A stretch of 24,275 nucleotides of DNA, taken from Coptodactyla brooksi (taxonomy: Eukaryota; Arthropoda; Insecta; Coleoptera; Scarabaeidae). Each line of letters opens with the position of its first letter. Position 1 is the first letter of the stretch. The notes below the pieces were generated by a model. That model was not told where the DNA came from. It was given only the letters and a program-made list of their open reading frames with translations, and made no database searches. Location: NCBI GenBank assembly GCA_033557675.1, contig JAWQRM010000317.1, positions 1 to 24,275 of the forward strand, in the 5' to 3' direction. The translations under genes and the position numbers were made by a program. Below are positions 1 through 9,750 of this stretch, piece after piece.

Positions 1-65
1 TTTTTATTTTTTTTTTTTATATAATTCACTACTGATGTTTTGTTCATTCCTCTATTTTCTCCCTT

Positions 66-87
66 TATATATATATATATATATATT

Positions 88-135
<48 letters not shown>

Positions 136-147
136 CGTGTGTGTGTG
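66..147. repeat. (TA)n and (GT)n microsatellites
   Basis: A TA dinucleotide tract (about 66-86) is followed by a short T run and then a GT tract (93-147) with a few GC interruptions. This is a compound simple-sequence repeat, with a T-rich run also at the very start of the window. No gene is visible in the first 600 bases. Confidence 0.95.
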
Positions 148-617
148 TATGTATGATCTATATCATTCCACCATAATTCAAATAAACTTAACACACAAAA
201 AATAATTATATGTTAGTGTAAGTAGAGCACATGCAACATATCTTATATTTTATATTTTTGTATCTTAAAATTCATTTAATATTTATTCCAGTTCCTTTGA
301 TGATGATCGAAACCGGTCAGGAAATAAGAAAAATAAAAATTATCAAGCCATTGAATTATTATTTATTATCAACCTCATTACAAATACAAACATGGCTACT
401 ACCGGTACATACATGAATATAAATTAGAATACATTGCCATTAACATATATGAATGATGCATATAGATGCAAGTTATAGTTAACAGTGAGGTACAATGTAC
501 AAGGGTCATTTTCTTCGATTTTATTTTATTCATTTTACGATAAAATCATAATTTTGCTGGGCGCATATTGATGCAGTAATACGTCATTATATCCTAAGTT
601 GGGTAGCCTTTCATTTT

Positions 618-650
618 TCCTGAAGATGCTAACTTGGTTGGCGAAACGTA
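618..650 (+). other. Hammerhead-like / Penelope terminal motif relic
   Basis: The stretch reads CTGAAGA, then T, then a hairpin (GCTAAC, loop TTG, GTTGGC), then GAAACG. CUGANGA, a stem and GAAA in that order is the conserved half of a hammerhead ribozyme core (boxes around stem II), and such motifs are known from the terminal repeats of Penelope-like elements. The extra T before the stem and the lack of a convincing stem I make activity unlikely. No reverse transcriptase is visible next to it, so it would be an isolated relic. Confidence 0.3.
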
Positions 651-839
651 TGCCGAGCAACTATTTTTAATTTTGATGGAGTGATGATAATCATTAAACT
701 TGCTACAAAGACAAAGGTTCTAAATTCTCCAAGTCTAGTACCATCTTCAGTGATTAGTAGCCTAATAATAAGAGCTAGCACAGAATTCATATTCTGGTTT
801 ATATCCACGAGAAAGGGGAGATTTGGGAGTGGAGGAAAA

Positions 840-1130
840 TTAAATTTCTGTGTTGGCGCGCACAAAACGGTCTGGCTGACGGTTGGTCGAGAATTAAATT
901 AAAAGTGAAAAGACACGACCTCCAGCGGTCAATTTTCGAATTAAACGCCGAACGGTTACGTGATTCTCCGACCTTAATTGACTTCTGTCGTAGTTTCTTT
1001 TTCTAGCAGAACGTGACTCGATCCCTTGCATTCACGAGTCCTTCCCCCTTCTGAAGGAACAAGCAACGAAAAATGATCTACTGATTAATAGACGAACGCC
1101 GCGCGTGGGCGACTATTATCGGCGTATTAA
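840..1130. other. GC-elevated non-coding segment
   Basis: This stretch is visibly richer in CG-containing words than its flanks (for example around 858, 940 and 1095) and has no sustained reading frame. It lies about 0.5 kb upstream of a candidate first coding exon at 1621, so it could be a promoter or conserved regulatory island. That is inference from composition and position only. Confidence 0.25.
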
Positions 1131-1620
1131 ATGCATTTTATGCAAAATGTACCTAGTTCTCTGGCGTACTGAAATTATACGGTGTAGGATCATAAATCTA
1201 TTTCGTGGTGCTGGGAGTGTACATATAAAGTGGACTTCTAGGAAATCCATACGTAAGACTTAAGATTGAAGTTTGTTTTTACTAAGCGATATCATTAAGA
1301 CTGCTGAATTTATTGAAACAAAAAACTGATAGCTTCCAGATTTACAATGTTATGATTGCCACGTTGCAAAACTGTTAAATGAGTAAATACCAGGCAGTTT
1401 TTATATTCGGTACCGGTGGTCCCAACATACGACTCTTCCTGTTGTATTTTCTGATTTCTGTGGTATTACTCCAGTTTGCCGCATGCTGTATTTTATACAG
1501 AATAGTTGTGGATGTTCTGTAGGGTACAATTTACTCCATTATTACTTATTGTGATAATTGTAACATAAATATTTTTTAAATTATGGACAACAAGTATGTT
1601 TATGTAAGTAGTGGAGAACC

Positions 1621-1768
1621 ATGGATTCTGGACCAATGCCTCCCACCATTATGTTTGCTCCACCACTCCCAGAAGTTAATCACAGGGCAGGGGGCGGGGC
1701 TTATCAGCAGGCTGTCCAAGTAGTTCAAGTGGTCTCCATTTGGGTTCTCATGGTCTTTGTTTATCAAC
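1621..1768 (+). CDS. Possible first coding exon of an unknown membrane protein
   Basis: An ATG in a good eukaryotic context (ACCATGG) opens a frame of 49 codons that runs to a splice-donor-like C|GTAAGA at 1769. Read straight through it would stop at 1798-1800 (59 residues). The peptide starts MDSGPMPPTIM, has a proline-rich segment (residues 5-17), a short GGG linker (24-26) and then a hydrophobic stretch rich in V, I, L and W (about 32-48) that could begin a membrane helix. Its codons are GC-richer than the surroundings, which favours real coding sequence. I do not recognise the family and could not find a convincing downstream exon in the window, so the rest of the gene would lie beyond a long intron. 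It could also be a chance frame. Confidence 0.35.
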
Positions 1769-1800
1769 GTAAGATCATCTTTTTAAGGAGTATTTGCTAA

Positions 1801-3038
1801 TCTACAGTTACTTTTCTTGGAGCAAGCAGCAACTTACCTTTTTTTAATTTTGATAAATACAAGCATACTTTATATAATCTATAGAATCCAGCTTGTTCAA
1901 CGTTATTATTAAAGTGCACGAAGTGTCTTGGTAATAATGAACTATTTACGCCGGAATGAAAATATATAAATGCATTTGTCATCATCTTCCGAGATATTTG
2001 TCGGTTTCTCATGTTTCATTTTAACTGAATACACATTTGTTTGCTCAGTTATGTGCGACTACATTTCGCTTAAAGACACATTTGAAAGTTTGATAATGAA
2101 CTAAGATTTCTAAGACATATTTAAGATTTAATAATGCCATTCCCTTTGAAATTCTAGCTTCTCGCTTTAGTTTGTTAATCCTGCACGAATATTGAGAGAA
2201 GCTTGTTATTTTTTGCTCTCTTATTAGTCATAATCCTGGTTTATCTCAACTAACTAATTTGATTAGTTACGTCAATGATGATGTTTCGGTTTCGCTGTTG
2301 TTTTCTTTTAAATAAAGCGTTTATGAATCGATCTGTAAAAAGTTTAATTTAACTCTTAACGATCGAAAGGCCCTGCTGACAATGAGTAGATATGTTAAAT
2401 GCTTTAAAAATCGAAAGACATATTTCCTTATCTCTTGACGTTAGTCATACATAACTACATAAGCTTCTTACCGGTTAGGGTTTATTTGAGGTAATATAAC
2501 TAACCCCGTAACTAACCCCGTTAAAGGTTAGATGGTTCATGTAAAAAATACATCAGAAGAATGCTGTACAAACTGTTATATAACAATTTAATAAATCTTA
2601 AAGTGGGTTCAAAAAATTTAACATATGTGGTTGTCGTCAAAATTCTGCCCCATGGGAGGTTTCCGGAACGTGCACGTGCTTCAATAAAAGTGGCTTGAGT
2701 TAAAGAGGTGGCGAGGCAGTTTGGACTAAGCATGTCATGACAAAAGCCGTAGTACTGACGAGGCTTGAAGGATCGTTCCAACAGCACTTAGAGGAAGCAC
2801 AGTGAGCTGGTTGGGACCTCAGTCTGACTATGCATCATTATAAAAATCTGCGTAAGTGGTAGATTTTAGAATGTTACCACTACACAATAATGCACCTGTT
2901 TTATTCCATTGACCGTGAAGCCATCTAGTAGAAGTTGTAGATTTTTGAAACCTTTGGCTTAGTAATGGTGGCTTCGGCTTGGTGTAGTGGTGGTATTGTT
3001 TAACCAAGAATGTGTGTCTTGAGTTACTTTAAGTAAAA
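1801..3038. other. AT-rich stretch without a supportable gene
   Basis: I see no domain-like reading frame here on either strand. The only structure noticed is a short two-copy tandem of TAACTAACCCCG-like sequence at about 2497-2520. The minus-strand frame at 2521-2787 has no recognisable similarity. Confidence 0.6.
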
Positions 3039-3039
3039 A

Positions 3040-3771
3040 AGATATATATATATATATATATATATAAATTCAGCCTAAAAACGCGTATGTTTGTGTTCGC
3101 AAAACTGGAAAAGTAGTAGGTTAATTGGCTTCAAATTTTGGGAGAATGTTGTAGGCGGGATCAAGAAGATTTATGTATACTACGATCGTTAACTGGAGGC
3201 ACAAGCTGACTACGGTTATACATACACAAGTATACATACACACACGCGAGGTCTCTGGCGTAAAGTTGGCTGCGCCGGTGACACGTAAGCATACTTTGGG
3301 TTAAAGTTGGCTGCACTACCGCTACCGCAAGTTAAATAAAAGAAAACAACCCTTCACGATCGTTTTATGTCCAATGGACTCGGCCGTTAGTGGTAGGGTT
3401 AAAATCTTTAATAAGAGGTTCAAATCAAAACTTTGCAATTATTCCGACCGATATGCCGTTCGAGTTCAAACGACTTCAATTGCTAATGCGCCTTGCGTTC
3501 GCTATGACTATCAATAAAGTGCAAGGGCAATCTTTGCCAGTGTGCGGTTTGAATTTAGAAAATGATTGCTTCTCTCATTGGCAATTATACGTCGCAGGCT
3601 CCAGAGTCGGTAAACCGTCTGATCTTTATGTTTATACAGAAAACGGACAAACAAAAAATGTAATCTATCGAGATTTAGAAACTGAATCTCTTTCACATGA
3701 TATTAGAGTAGGTAGGCTCTTTCTCTTTCATTTCATATGAGCCATAGCAGCGCGTGGTCGAGTTTAGCTAG
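3040..3771 (+). mobile_element. Internally deleted Helitron
   Basis: The element starts near a TA-repeat tract (about 3040-3066) followed by sequence resembling Helitron 5' non-coding regions (GCAAAACTGGAAAAGTAGTA, then a TTGGCTTCAAATTTT block and GATCAAGAAGATTTATG). It then jumps to the C-terminal end of the Helitron helicase and finishes with GCGCGTGGTCGAGTTTAGCTAG followed by T, which matches the CTAG|T 3' end of Helitrons. The Rep nuclease and most of the helicase are missing, so it cannot move on its own. The 3' end is well supported; the 5' boundary is approximate because the usual TC start is hidden in the TA tract. Confidence 0.75.
3414..3740 (+). pseudogene. Helitron helicase (PIF1-like) C-terminal fragment
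   Basis: The reading frame contains DMPFEFKRLQ, LAFAMTINKVQGQSL, VCGLNLEN, CFSHWQLYVAGSRVGKPSDL and related segments, which are the last part of the PIF1-family superfamily 1 helicase of Helitrons. The LAFAMTINKVQGQS block corresponds to helicase motif V and LYVAGSRV to motif VI. In the full element the RepHel protein nicks and unwinds DNA for rolling-circle transposition. Here the Walker A region and the whole Rep domain are absent, so the piece is a relic. An open frame begins slightly upstream at 3390, but those first codons look unrelated to the family. The frame is otherwise unbroken, suggesting a fairly recent deletion derivative. Confidence 0.85.
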
Positions 3772-3774
3772 TCG

Positions 3775-5285
3775 TTTAATAAATATTTTTTACATAAGTA
3801 ATGAACCAAAAATTAATAATCTAATTCAACGACAACAGTAAACTACAATAATTCTTCAAAATAATCATCTGCGAGTTAGTGCACTTTGTAGTATTTGACG
3901 ACCACGAGAGGTTTCAATACAGCAATGAAAAACTTCTGAAGTAACTGGTTGCTATTATTGGTCCTTCCTGCATAGACAAGTTGTTTTATATGTCTCCAAA
4001 GATAATGCGCTAGAGAATGCGCTTAATCCCTTAAGTGAGGGGATCATGAAGGACATTCTCCATGATCCTCTTTGAAAGAACAATTTGTGTATTATATCCG
4101 ATGACTATCAGATATAATATACAAGGCAAGGTAATAAGATATTAGATAATTAAAATGCGTCCTGTTAGATCGCTGTGCGGGTTACTAATTGGTACTTCAT
4201 GTTAGTAATACATTTTCCCAGTAAGAGAACTATCGAAATCATGTGTCCGAGTAAACTAATTTCTAATACCAAATCACACGATTAAAGAAAGTCTGCTGAA
4301 GGTTGATTGCTAATGTTTGCATGCGAATTTTTAGCTCTTGGAAGTTGAATATTGAATGTAAACCTCAATGTCCTCCACAAAACGGTGCAAGAACAGCACT
4401 GCGTTCTATAGCTTGTGCCATCTTGGACTTATCTAAAACATTCAAGTTTAAATTGGATCGCATACAATCCATTTGCTTGAAATCGTCTCTAGTAATTAAA
4501 AAACCGTAAATAAAATAAGTAATTATAAAACTAAATTACTTAGGGACGAAATGAATGAATATGACATTAGCAGATAATAATAATTGTTTACGAGTTAGGC
4601 AAATTACTATTACTTTGTGAAAGAAAAAATGAAGTGGTGGAAAGTGCTATAAGTGGAAAGGAACTATTACTTGGTGAAGGAATTATTATTGATTGTTTAA
4701 GCCCTAACTATTTCCAACCGGACCTGCAGTGATTCGTAGTAAAAATCACGACTCATATGGAATGAATTAACAAAAAGTTCTGATAAACCAGCTGGACTAT
4801 ATAAAAACAAAGGTCACAGTAAAAAATAACTTCGTTCCTCGAAAGTTTAACTGATTTCTTGATTGCATCGTCTTAATTGTGGGTTCCTTGTATTTCGATA
4901 TCTGGTTGACGAGCATTGTTTTTTTTGATCTTGAAAATAGTGATAACGCTGAAACATGTCGACTACGATTAGAAAAACTTTTGTTTCTAAAGCTAATAAT
5001 TATGGAATAGCAATAATTTTGGTGGGGTTTTCTTTTACTTGTATAATCAATACTATTCTGTTTGGGATGGATGCCACTAATTTTCAAATATATTAAGAAC
5101 CGATTTTCTGTCATTCTTCAAGTAATGCTTCTTTAGAATAATTTTTATTAAAGATTGAATGTTTTTGTATTTCAATCTCTAATTTATGGCATATACTTTC
5201 CATTATATTGACATCACGTGATTGAGGTTATGTTTTAACAACCCTAGGATAATTAGATACTTAGGGTATTAAGGGTCATATTTAT
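3775..5285. other. Gene-free stretch with hairpins
   Basis: No supportable gene. The open frames at 4303-4509 (plus) and 4797-5114 (minus) show no domain features. The notable structures are two adjacent hairpins at 4041-4124, listed separately, and a two-copy direct repeat of ATTAAGGGTCAT at about 5269-5299. Confidence 0.6.
4041..4124. repeat. Two adjacent inverted repeats (hairpins)
   Basis: GGATCATG at 4041-4048 pairs with CATGATCC at 4061-4068 (12-nt loop). Directly after it, the 18-nt arm 4085-4102 pairs with 4107-4124 across a 4-nt loop with two mismatches. Together they form a compact palindromic patch in otherwise plain DNA. It may be a remnant of a small foldback element. Confidence 0.7.
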
Positions 5286-5289
5286 ATAT

Positions 5290-5755
5290 TAAGGGTCATG
5301 TCTTGGAATAAGTTCAAATTGCGTTTTGTGCCGAGTTGCTCTTCATTTTTTTCAGAATGTTTAAATCTACCATCTAGTCGCTGTTTCATTTTATAAAATC
5401 GAGATTACTCACTCCTGACGCCTAAATAGAGCCCCATACAGATCCAATCCTATCAGATACAAAAATGTTACATTTACTTTCTTCCGAGAACAAAATTATT
5501 TCCTAAAAGATATGGTCTTTATTTCAATGTTTACAGGACAATTTTAAGCGAGGTGGTTTATTTTTGTTGCTGTCCAACGATTTCTTTTGTGGTATTTGCC
5601 CTTGCAGGTTTGCACCATATTGCGCTCTACGAACTGTCTTAGAATTTACCTTTTTTTCTGGAAAGTCTTCAATCTCTAAAGTCAAGTTTGGGGCACTCAT
5701 CCTGGAATTACTCCGGATGTCTATACTATCTATCGATCTTCGAGCGTAGTAAATC
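5290..5755 (-). pseudogene. Tc1-like transposase remnant
   Basis: Reading the minus strand, pieces of a Tc1-family transposase appear in order. First comes the end of the DNA-binding part with MSAPNLTLEIED, VNSKTVRRAQYGANLQGQIP and a QKKSLDSNKNK segment. Next is the start of the catalytic domain as FSEESKCNIFVSD, where the family has FSDESKFNIFGSD, so the first catalytic Asp position is altered. Last is EEQLGTKRNLNLFQDMT, matching the region before the second catalytic Asp (QDNDPKH in the family), where one base appears deleted. The sequence between these blocks is shortened and frameshifted. Tc1 elements move by cut-and-paste into TA sites; this copy is dead. I could not identify its terminal repeats. 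Confidence 0.7.
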
Positions 5756-6055
5756 CTTTTCGAGTAGTTTTACGATGTTTGTTCTCAATTTTGTTTTCTC
5801 AATTATTTTAGAAATTTTACATTGACTTCATTTTATAATATTCGACAATTGTATTGGACAATTGTACGGATTATACCTTATACATATTGCTAGCAATAAC
5901 ATGAAAACTTCAGTCTAGATTAAATGCGTGAAGTTTTGTTACATCTAGTTAATTATACAGATATATGTGTTATAGTGATTGATAAGATAGTACGGCACGG
6001 CACGTCGATTGTTATAAATAATTTACTACAGTTTGTGAAATAGAAAAATAAAATT

Positions 6056-6134
6056 TATCTCCGAACAGGAATCGAACCTGTGACGTTTTGCTTTCATAAC
6101 AAGTGCTCTAGTCATCTGAGCTATACGAGAGCAT
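6056..6134 (-). mobile_element. tRNA-derived SINE (head on minus strand)
   Basis: On the minus strand this reads as a tRNA-like unit. It has an A-box region (TATAGCTCAGATGACTAGAG), a B box GGTTCGATTCC, a perfect 5-bp T stem (ACAGG with CCTGT) and a partly paired acceptor stem. The anticodon loop lacks the usual U33 and two acceptor pairs are broken, so this is not a working tRNA. An AT-rich tail after CGGAGATAAATTTTATTTT resembles the sequence after the tRNA-like head at 6.6 kb. It is best read as the RNA polymerase III promoter head of a SINE. Confidence 0.65.
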
Positions 6135-6196
6135 TCATACTCTTAAAAAATCGTCCTTCAGTGTTTTCCGTCCGAAAACCCAAGCAGTCAAACCTA

Positions 6197-6299
6197 CCGC
6201 GGGTTTCGCTAAACTAGTATATCGCGCATAAGCGAGTTCCTTTACAACGCTTACACTTAAGAAACGTAACACGATATACTCGCTTAGCAAAACCAGCGG
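6197..6299. repeat. 28-bp imperfect inverted repeat
   Basis: The arm 6197-6224 pairs with 6272-6299 with about five mismatches around a 47-nt spacer, which itself holds a small TAAGCG/CGCTTA hairpin. Weaker pairing seems to continue outward toward 6165 and 6325. It could be a foldback or MITE relic. The minus-strand open frame across it (6135-6422) is probably incidental. Confidence 0.65.
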
Positions 6300-6605
6300 T
6301 GGGGCAGTTTTTCGAACCGAAGAACCAGGAGGATAATTTCCTGACGAGTAGGAGTTACTTTTTATAAAATTTTTATGAGCCACACTCAATATTACGCCAT
6401 GTATACGTATATACAATATCATTTATAGGTACAAAGAAAAAAAGAAGTTTTTTTACTTACATTTATTGCTAGATATTTTTTATATTTAATTTTTTTTTAT
6501 TAATATAATTTAATTAAACTTTTACAATTTGGTTCGTAATTAGTGATAGAGCTTTTTAGTAATTGTTTTAAATGTTGATTTGTTAGTTGATTACGATATT
6601 TAGAT

Positions 6606-6775
6606 TATGTGGCTATTTATATGGCTAGAACACCTGCCACGAAAGCAGAAATTCGCAGGTTCGATTTCTGGTCGGAGGACAATTTATTTCTCTATTACAA
6701 TAAAATATAATAAATTACTTATTTCACATCTGGACGAAACGTCCACGGAAGAACAACAAATTTATATTTGGTACC
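6606..6775 (+). mobile_element. tRNA-derived SINE (plus strand) with body
   Basis: A tRNA-like head with B box GGTTCGATTTC (6658-6668) is followed by CGGAGGACAATTTATTT, similar to the sequence after the head of the minus-strand SINE at 6.1 kb. A body then contains GGACGAAACGTCC (a small palindrome) and GGAAGAACAACAAAT. Similar body sequence occurs twice in intron 2 of the acyltransferase gene (near 13940 and 14775), so this is a dispersed family. Boundaries are approximate. Confidence 0.6.
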
Positions 6776-6988
6776 TTGTTTTTATACATCCTGCGCTTTC
6801 TTTATATTAATATAAATCATTGAATAATGTACACTGTAACATTATAGATGGACTCGCTCGAACTGACGAGCAGAACTCCAGATTAATTAGGTTACGGAAG
6901 GTACATGAAAAAGGCAATCGAAACGTAAAATATTACAAACAAATACCCGGCTAAACCTGGAGACTATTTATTTTGCCTTAGCTGGTAA

Positions 6989-7669
6989 TTTGGTACAGTG
7001 GTAGAATGGACAAAAATAAGGTTTACGTATTTTTTATATGTGTGGTAAAAGTCCCTGGGGCAGTAATAAGGGTTGCAAATTGAGGGAAAAGTATTTATCC
7101 CTTTGTATTTTGAAAACGAAAACTGTTATCGAAATGTGGTATAAGCAAACTATATTTATTTTTAAAGAGCTTTCTATTGATATATCACACATATAGTAGA
7201 GGGTTAAAATGGGTAAATTAATCACATAATAAGATGTTTGTGATGAAATAAGGTATTTACGATATTTAGGGGTGGTTGGGGTTAACTACGCTATTAAAAA
7301 TTTATTATAATTTAGTATTTCACGGGTGTTACTTGCCGATTATGATGAAATTTAGCATGGTGGTTTGTTTATACGTGAAGTGAAAGCCTGTGAAGGGATT
7401 TCTAAGAGTTAAACATTGGTGGTAGAAAGTATATTTTCGCTAATATCTCAAAAAGGAAAACTATTATCGAACATTTTTAAATATTTGTTAGTATTCTTTT
7501 TTAAAAATCTCCCTATCCTTGTTACATGGATTAAATTATCCTTATTTTTTTAATAATAGCATAAAGAGAAGATATATAAATAAATATTTGTGTAGAACAA
7601 GTTCAAAAGCAACAGATAGAAAAAATGGTTAAACATCCCGAATACTGAATACTAATTTAATTTCCTTTT
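6989..7669 (+). repeat. Left terminal inverted repeat arm
   Basis: About 680 bp. It is the mirror of 8897-9750; matching landmarks include GGTACAGTGGTAGAATGG at the outer end, ATTTCACGGGTGTTACTTGC in the middle and TTAATTTCCTTTT at the inner end. The arms differ by many substitutions and small indels, so the insertion is not recent. Confidence 0.85.
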
Positions 7670-7846
7670 GCATAACGTTATTTTTATTCGACACGTGCGG
7701 AAATAGATTAACGTAACATTACGCGTCGGCGATGTGAGGTTATTTCATGGACTGTGAGGTTATTTCGACCGTTAAAAGAAATTGGGAATGCATTAAAGTC
7801 ACATTATGCAACTACGATCCATGTTAGTTTGAATTCGTCCGCCGAG

Positions 7847-7883
7847 TATAAATGAATCGCTGGCTACTTGGCAAATTTCAGTT
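7847..7883 (+). promoter_or_regulatory. TATA box and initiator of the transposase gene
   Basis: TATAAA at 7847-7852 is followed by TTTCAGTTCC with the arthropod-type initiator TCAGT at 7878-7882, placing the likely start about 33 bp after the TATA box. The first in-frame ATG (ACAATGG) follows at 7905. The arrangement is that of a compact RNA polymerase II core promoter. Confidence 0.6.
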
Positions 7884-7904
7884 CCAACGCAACAGACAGA
7901 AACA

Positions 7905-8770
7905 ATGGTTCGAATCAATCCACTTAACTTGCTACTAAACATTTTTAATTTTTTAAATATTCCCGAGACTCCAGTGAATCAAGCTGAGTTTGAAGGAAAG
8001 AATACAACAAATTTTAATGGAAGGTATGGAGGATAATAATGTGAAATTTGAAGTTAAGACTGTGCTAGATTGCGACGCGTCCACCACAATTAATGACGGT
8101 CAGTATATTATTGAAGACGAGGAAGCAAGCGAAAATTTAGCAGAAGAAGATGATTGTCATTGAAGGATGACATCGATTACGATTATAAATTGGCGGCAGT
8201 AAATTACTGGATAAGTGAAAAAAGAAAGGATATTTGAAACTAGAAACCGTGAAAAATAAATACCTAAAAGTAATATCAAATAAACAATTACAAAGATGGG
8301 CGATGTATATTAAGGCAAGAGAAAAATATACCGAAAAAAATTGGCAAAAATTACAGAATGTATTATTAACCAAGCCAGAGCCGGCATAGAAAACAAATTG
8401 CCACTATATGATACAAGCTAGAAATTAAGAGAATTTGTCTCCTCAACAATTCAAAGCATCTCATATGTGGGTGCAACGCTTTAAGAAAGCAAATAGGTTG
8501 GTGAGTAGAAAAATTACAAGATTTGTATCTCAAAAATAAATAGAAAATGTCGACCGTGTGAAAACACTAGCTGAAGAATTTGTAAAACAAACAAGGCAAC
8601 AAATCCAAATATATGACCCTGAGAATACTTATAATTCATATCAGAGAGGTTTTAATTTAGGATACCATTCAGGGAGAACTTTAAACGATTTAGGCGTTAA
8701 AACTGTAGAAAGTTTAGTCCAGTCGGTGTCATCTACAACGCAAAGCTACACAATTCAACCTACCATATAG
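7905..8770 (+). pseudogene. Broken DDE transposase, N-terminal and early catalytic part
   Basis: Protein pieces lie in several frames. There is an acidic N-terminal region (about 8019-8163, with YIIEDEEASENLAEEDD) and a helix-turn-helix-like block (about 8240-8390, with KYLKVISNKQLQRWAMYI). A second DNA-binding-like block follows (about 8460-8540, HMWVQRFKKANRLVSRKITR). Last is an open frame from 8558 to 8770 that includes GFNLGYHSGRTL, VESLVQSVSS and SYTIQPTI. These resemble insect transposases with CENP-B/Tc5-like DNA binding and a DDE core, where the last part usually starts with an Asp-containing DQSGF motif. Here that reads YQRGF, so the first catalytic Asp appears lost. The rest of the catalytic domain is deleted, since the frame stops at 8768-8770 and runs into 3' flank and the right arm. 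Dead copy. Confidence 0.65.
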
Positions 8771-8896
8771 CTGATACAACTGAGGGGATATAGCTGTTAT
8801 AACGTGTGCTTGGTGTAAACAACCCCTGTGTTTAAAACATTTTTCATGATTTTCATTATTGTCAGCAATATGTTGAATAAAAATTACATTTTTCAA

Positions 8897-9750
8897 AAAA
8901 GGAAATTAAATTAGCGATATAGAATCCAATGTTCGGGATATTTAACCATTTTTTCTGTTTGCTTGTTTTAAACTCATTACAAATAAATATTTATTTATAT
9001 ACCTTGCATCGATTTTATTATTTAAAGAAAATAAGGATAATTTATTGTTAGACCATGTAACAGCGATAGAGAGATTTTTAAAAAAGAATACTAACAAATA
9101 TTTAAAAATGTTCGATAATAGTTCTTCGTTTTGAGATATTAGCGACAATATACTCTCCACCGCCAATGTTTAACCCTTAGAAATCCCTTCAAAGGCTTTT
9201 ACTTTACGTATAAACAAAACACCGTGTTAAATTTCATCATAATCAGCAAGTAACACCTGTGAAATACTAAATAATAAAAATTTGTTAATAGGTTAGTTAA
9301 CCCCAACCAGCCCTAAATGTCGTAAATCTTTATTTTATCACAAACATCTTATTGTGTGATTATTACGATTTTTCTTCAAAGTATTTTCTAAATATCTAAC
9401 AGTTTTATCACGTTATTCATACAAAAAGTGGGTGTACAGTATTCCCCGTAACTTCGCAGGGTGGTCTGCAGAGAGTAGGAAAAAACATGTAACTAATATT
9501 TTTAAACGTATTATATGTATACTTAACGCCGCCAAAATTCAGTTTACCCATTTTAACCCTTTACTATATGTGTGATATATCAATAGATATCTCTTCAAAA
9601 ATGAATATCAGTTTGCATTTACCACATTTCGATAACAGTTTTCGTTTTCAAAATACAAGGAAAAAAATACATTTTCCCTCAACTTGCAACCCTTATTAAA
9701 AAAATACGTAATAAATACCTTATTTTTGTCCATTCTATCACTGTACCAAA
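8897..9750 (-). repeat. Right terminal inverted repeat arm
   Basis: About 850 bp, reverse complement of the left arm plus a right-only segment of about 170 bp (9360-9535). The small open frames on both strands here are repeat sequence. Confidence 0.85.

Larger units (their letters stand above)
6989..9750 (+). mobile_element. Long-TIR DNA transposon with TAA target duplication
   Basis: The two ends are extended inverted repeats: 6989-7669 matches the reverse complement of 8897-9750. The outermost bases are TTTGGTACAG and CTGTACCAAA, and each end is flanked by TAA (6986-6988 and 9751-9753), giving a clean 3-bp target duplication. The right arm carries about 170 bp (around 9360-9535) missing from the left. 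The centre holds a broken transposase gene with its promoter. A 3-bp TWA-type target is typical of PIF/Harbinger and also of some other DDE families such as Zator; the central protein does not settle which, so I leave the superfamily open. Confidence 0.85.

Noticed and set aside
629..902. Overlapping open frames on both strands near 0.65-0.9 kb
   Set aside because: Neither frame has recognisable motifs and the two mirror each other. There is nothing to tell either from chance.
2521..2787. Minus-strand open frame of 88 codons
   Set aside because: No similarity to any family I recognise, no splice context and a leucine/serine-rich random-looking peptide.
4797..5114. Minus-strand open frame of 105 codons
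   Set aside because: Basic, serine-rich composition without any recognisable domain; typical of random AT-rich sequence.
6056..6134. A functional tRNA gene on the minus strand
   Set aside because: The B box and T stem are good, but the anticodon loop lacks U33, two acceptor pairs and one anticodon-stem pair are broken, and the follow-on sequence resembles that after another tRNA-like head at 6.6 kb, so a SINE head fits better.
6135..6422. Minus-strand open frame of 95 codons
   Set aside because: It runs through an inverted repeat and next to a SINE; the peptide is repeat-derived and shows no family motif.
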